In this document: positions 62,901-64,000 of the stretch, one piece after another
How positions within the stretch are numbered: position 1 is the first letter of the stretch
How the letters are laid out: each line of letters starts with the position of its first letter
Made by a program: the position numbers and the translations under genes
The notes under the pieces: generated by a model
Told to the model about the DNA's origin: nothing
Seen by the model: the letters and a program-made list of their open reading frames with translations, nothing else
Database searches by the model: none
Origin: Ailanthus altissimus
Lineage: Eukaryota > Streptophyta > Magnoliopsida > Sapindales > Simaroubaceae
DNA length: 64,000 nt
Direction: 5' to 3'
NCBI GenBank assembly: GCA_946807835.1
Contig: OX327706.1
Span: forward strand, 22,743,001-22,807,000

Positions 62901-63637
62901 CATAAAGGGACATGAAACTAAGAAACCCAATTCACGCATTAAGATCAAAAAAGGGTTAAAAAAAAGGAAAAGTAAAATTAACGGGAATTGATACCTTGAA
63001 CTTGATGATCTTTGCAAAGCTTTTTAACCAATGTAGTCTTCCCATATCCTCCAGGAGCTGACACAACGATCACTTTCTTTCCGTCCTTACTGAACAAGTC
63101 CATCTTTAATTCCTCCAAGGGAACATCCAATCCAGGCGTAATCGCCGGAGGATCAGGCACCGAGCAGGCTCCAATAACTCCAACTGATCCATCAAATGCT
63201 CCACCATTCTTTCCATTACCACTAGATCTCTGGAACGTCGTGTACACTTCTCTTGTAAGAAATAGAATCTCTTTGCCGTCTCTTATCAGTTGTAATTGAT
63301 TATCGAGCTCAAAGTACCTGCGAATTGAGCTATCCAATTCGAGTATCTTTGCAGCATAACGACCCCTTCTCAACCAACACACTTTTGAGCATTTGCGCAC
63401 AAGCTGCTCGCCTTTCTCCATCAACTCCGTCAGGTTTTTTGTTTCTTCCTCTGACCGGTCCAAGCGTTCGTTGAACTTCCGTATTTGTTGCACGAACGGA
63501 TTGATATATTGTAAAGTGGATTCCAGTTTCTTCAACTCGTCTTTGAACCCTATTGCTTTCTTTGCTTCCTCTAAAACCGCTCGTAGAAGCTCCCCAAAAA
63601 TTGCTCCCGCAGCTGCATCCCTGATAACCTCATCCAT
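59997..63637 (-). CDS. RPW8-type NLR (RNL) of the NRG1/ADR1 helper class
   Basis: Five exons read on the minus strand: 63637-62995, 62450-62053, 61805-61450, 61153-60945 and 60835-59997. GT/AG borders and phases all join, giving 814 aa. Residues 1-145 form an RPW8-like coiled-coil (MDEVIRDAAAGAIFGELLRA..EEAKKAIGFK). The NB-ARC domain follows: P-loop APGGYGKTTL (194-203), kinase-2 LLVLDDVW (271-278), CKGCPLAL (352-359), RNBS-D-like CYMDLCSFLEGQRIPVTALC, and QHD at 482-484 in place of MHD, usual for RNLs. C-terminal leucine-rich repeats (about 560-780) include LPDGLCDIVSIKKL and LPEAIGKLVKLEML. The gene structure and motifs resemble Arabidopsis At5g66900 (NRG1). Known family members are helper NLRs acting with EDS1 complexes and forming calcium-permeable pores. 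The first ATG is at 63637; the upstream frame has no ATG. No truncation is visible. Confidence 0.93.
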
Positions 63638-64000
63638 TACTTCTCTTCGAATGAAAAAAAAAAAAACAACAAAATCAAAAACCCAGATGCCCAAGTTCTG
63701 GAATTTATCAAAAATAATACTCTCTCAAATTATCATTATTTTCCCCCTATTGTTTCTTTTCTTGAGATATATTAAGTTATTTGTAATTGGCAACTGAGCT
63801 ATATATATATATATATTGTGCTTGAGAGAGACGCAACACGCAAGGAATCCAGTTTGTTGTCCAAGTCACATTCGGTGGAGGGAAATTTGCTCACTTTTGG
63901 AGGCAAATTTTTTTTACTGATTATAGTTAAAAAATTTATACTTTAGTAATTAAAGATAAAATATTTTTTTTAATTGTTTTACTCTTATTTCTATAATTTG
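63638..64000. promoter_or_regulatory. Upstream region of the RNL gene
   Basis: Contains a poly-A/T stretch at 63655-63666 in the leader and an AT dinucleotide run at about 63801-63816 that could serve as TATA or be a plain microsatellite. No other gene is seen up to the window edge. Confidence 0.4.

Overview
The window is nuclear DNA from a flowering plant, very probably a eudicot. It is AT-rich, its genes are spliced with GT/AG introns, and it holds a plant GARP transcription factor, an ABA-type SnRK2 kinase and an RPW8-type (RNL) NLR. Several classes of plant transposon fill the space between genes. I cannot name the species. Reading splice sites and phases by eye, I could close four protein genes with continuous frames, plus one nuclear tRNA gene.

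Layout, left to right. 1-500: relic of a Ty3/gypsy-like LTR. 3915-5930 (minus): five-exon HHO/NIGT1-type GARP repressor, 380 aa. 8786-8857 (plus): tRNA-Glu(UUC). 9479-19611 (minus): six-exon DEK_C/SWIB protein, 334 aa. Its 7.8-kb first intron carries a decayed Ty1/copia element (13253-18845, antisense to the gene), which itself holds a hAT-like MITE and a 47-bp perfect inverted duplication. 21160-41300: a TE-only block. Two families of long solo LTRs (about 2.3 kb and 2.6-2.9 kb) are nested in each other, four of them with perfect 5-bp target-site duplications; a 1.12-kb fold-back MULE-like element with a 9-bp duplication lies between. 41975-42908 (minus): truncated copia relic (LTR, PBS, gag). 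45037-49098 (plus): nine-exon subclass III SnRK2 kinase, 356 aa, with a three-codon uORF. 50180-53490 (plus): dead Tat-like Ty3/gypsy pol. 54350-54895: gypsy LTR relic with a 30-bp tandem repeat. 55858-56150 (plus): two splice-ready exons that look like TAF2, stranded without the rest of the gene. 59997-63637 (minus): five-exon RNL of the NRG1/ADR1 class, 814 aa.

The genes are independent plant loci and do not form a cluster or operon. Their family roles are nitrate/phosphate-responsive repression (HHO), chromatin-associated transcription (SWIB), abscisic-acid signalling (SnRK2) and helper immunity (RNL). I found no gene system of unknown type. The unusual content is structural: layered transposon insertions whose order can be read from target duplications, several fold-back structures, a template-switch-like inverted duplication, and an exon fragment detached from its parent gene. 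Exon coordinates were derived by eye from frame, splice consensus and family similarity, without transcript evidence.
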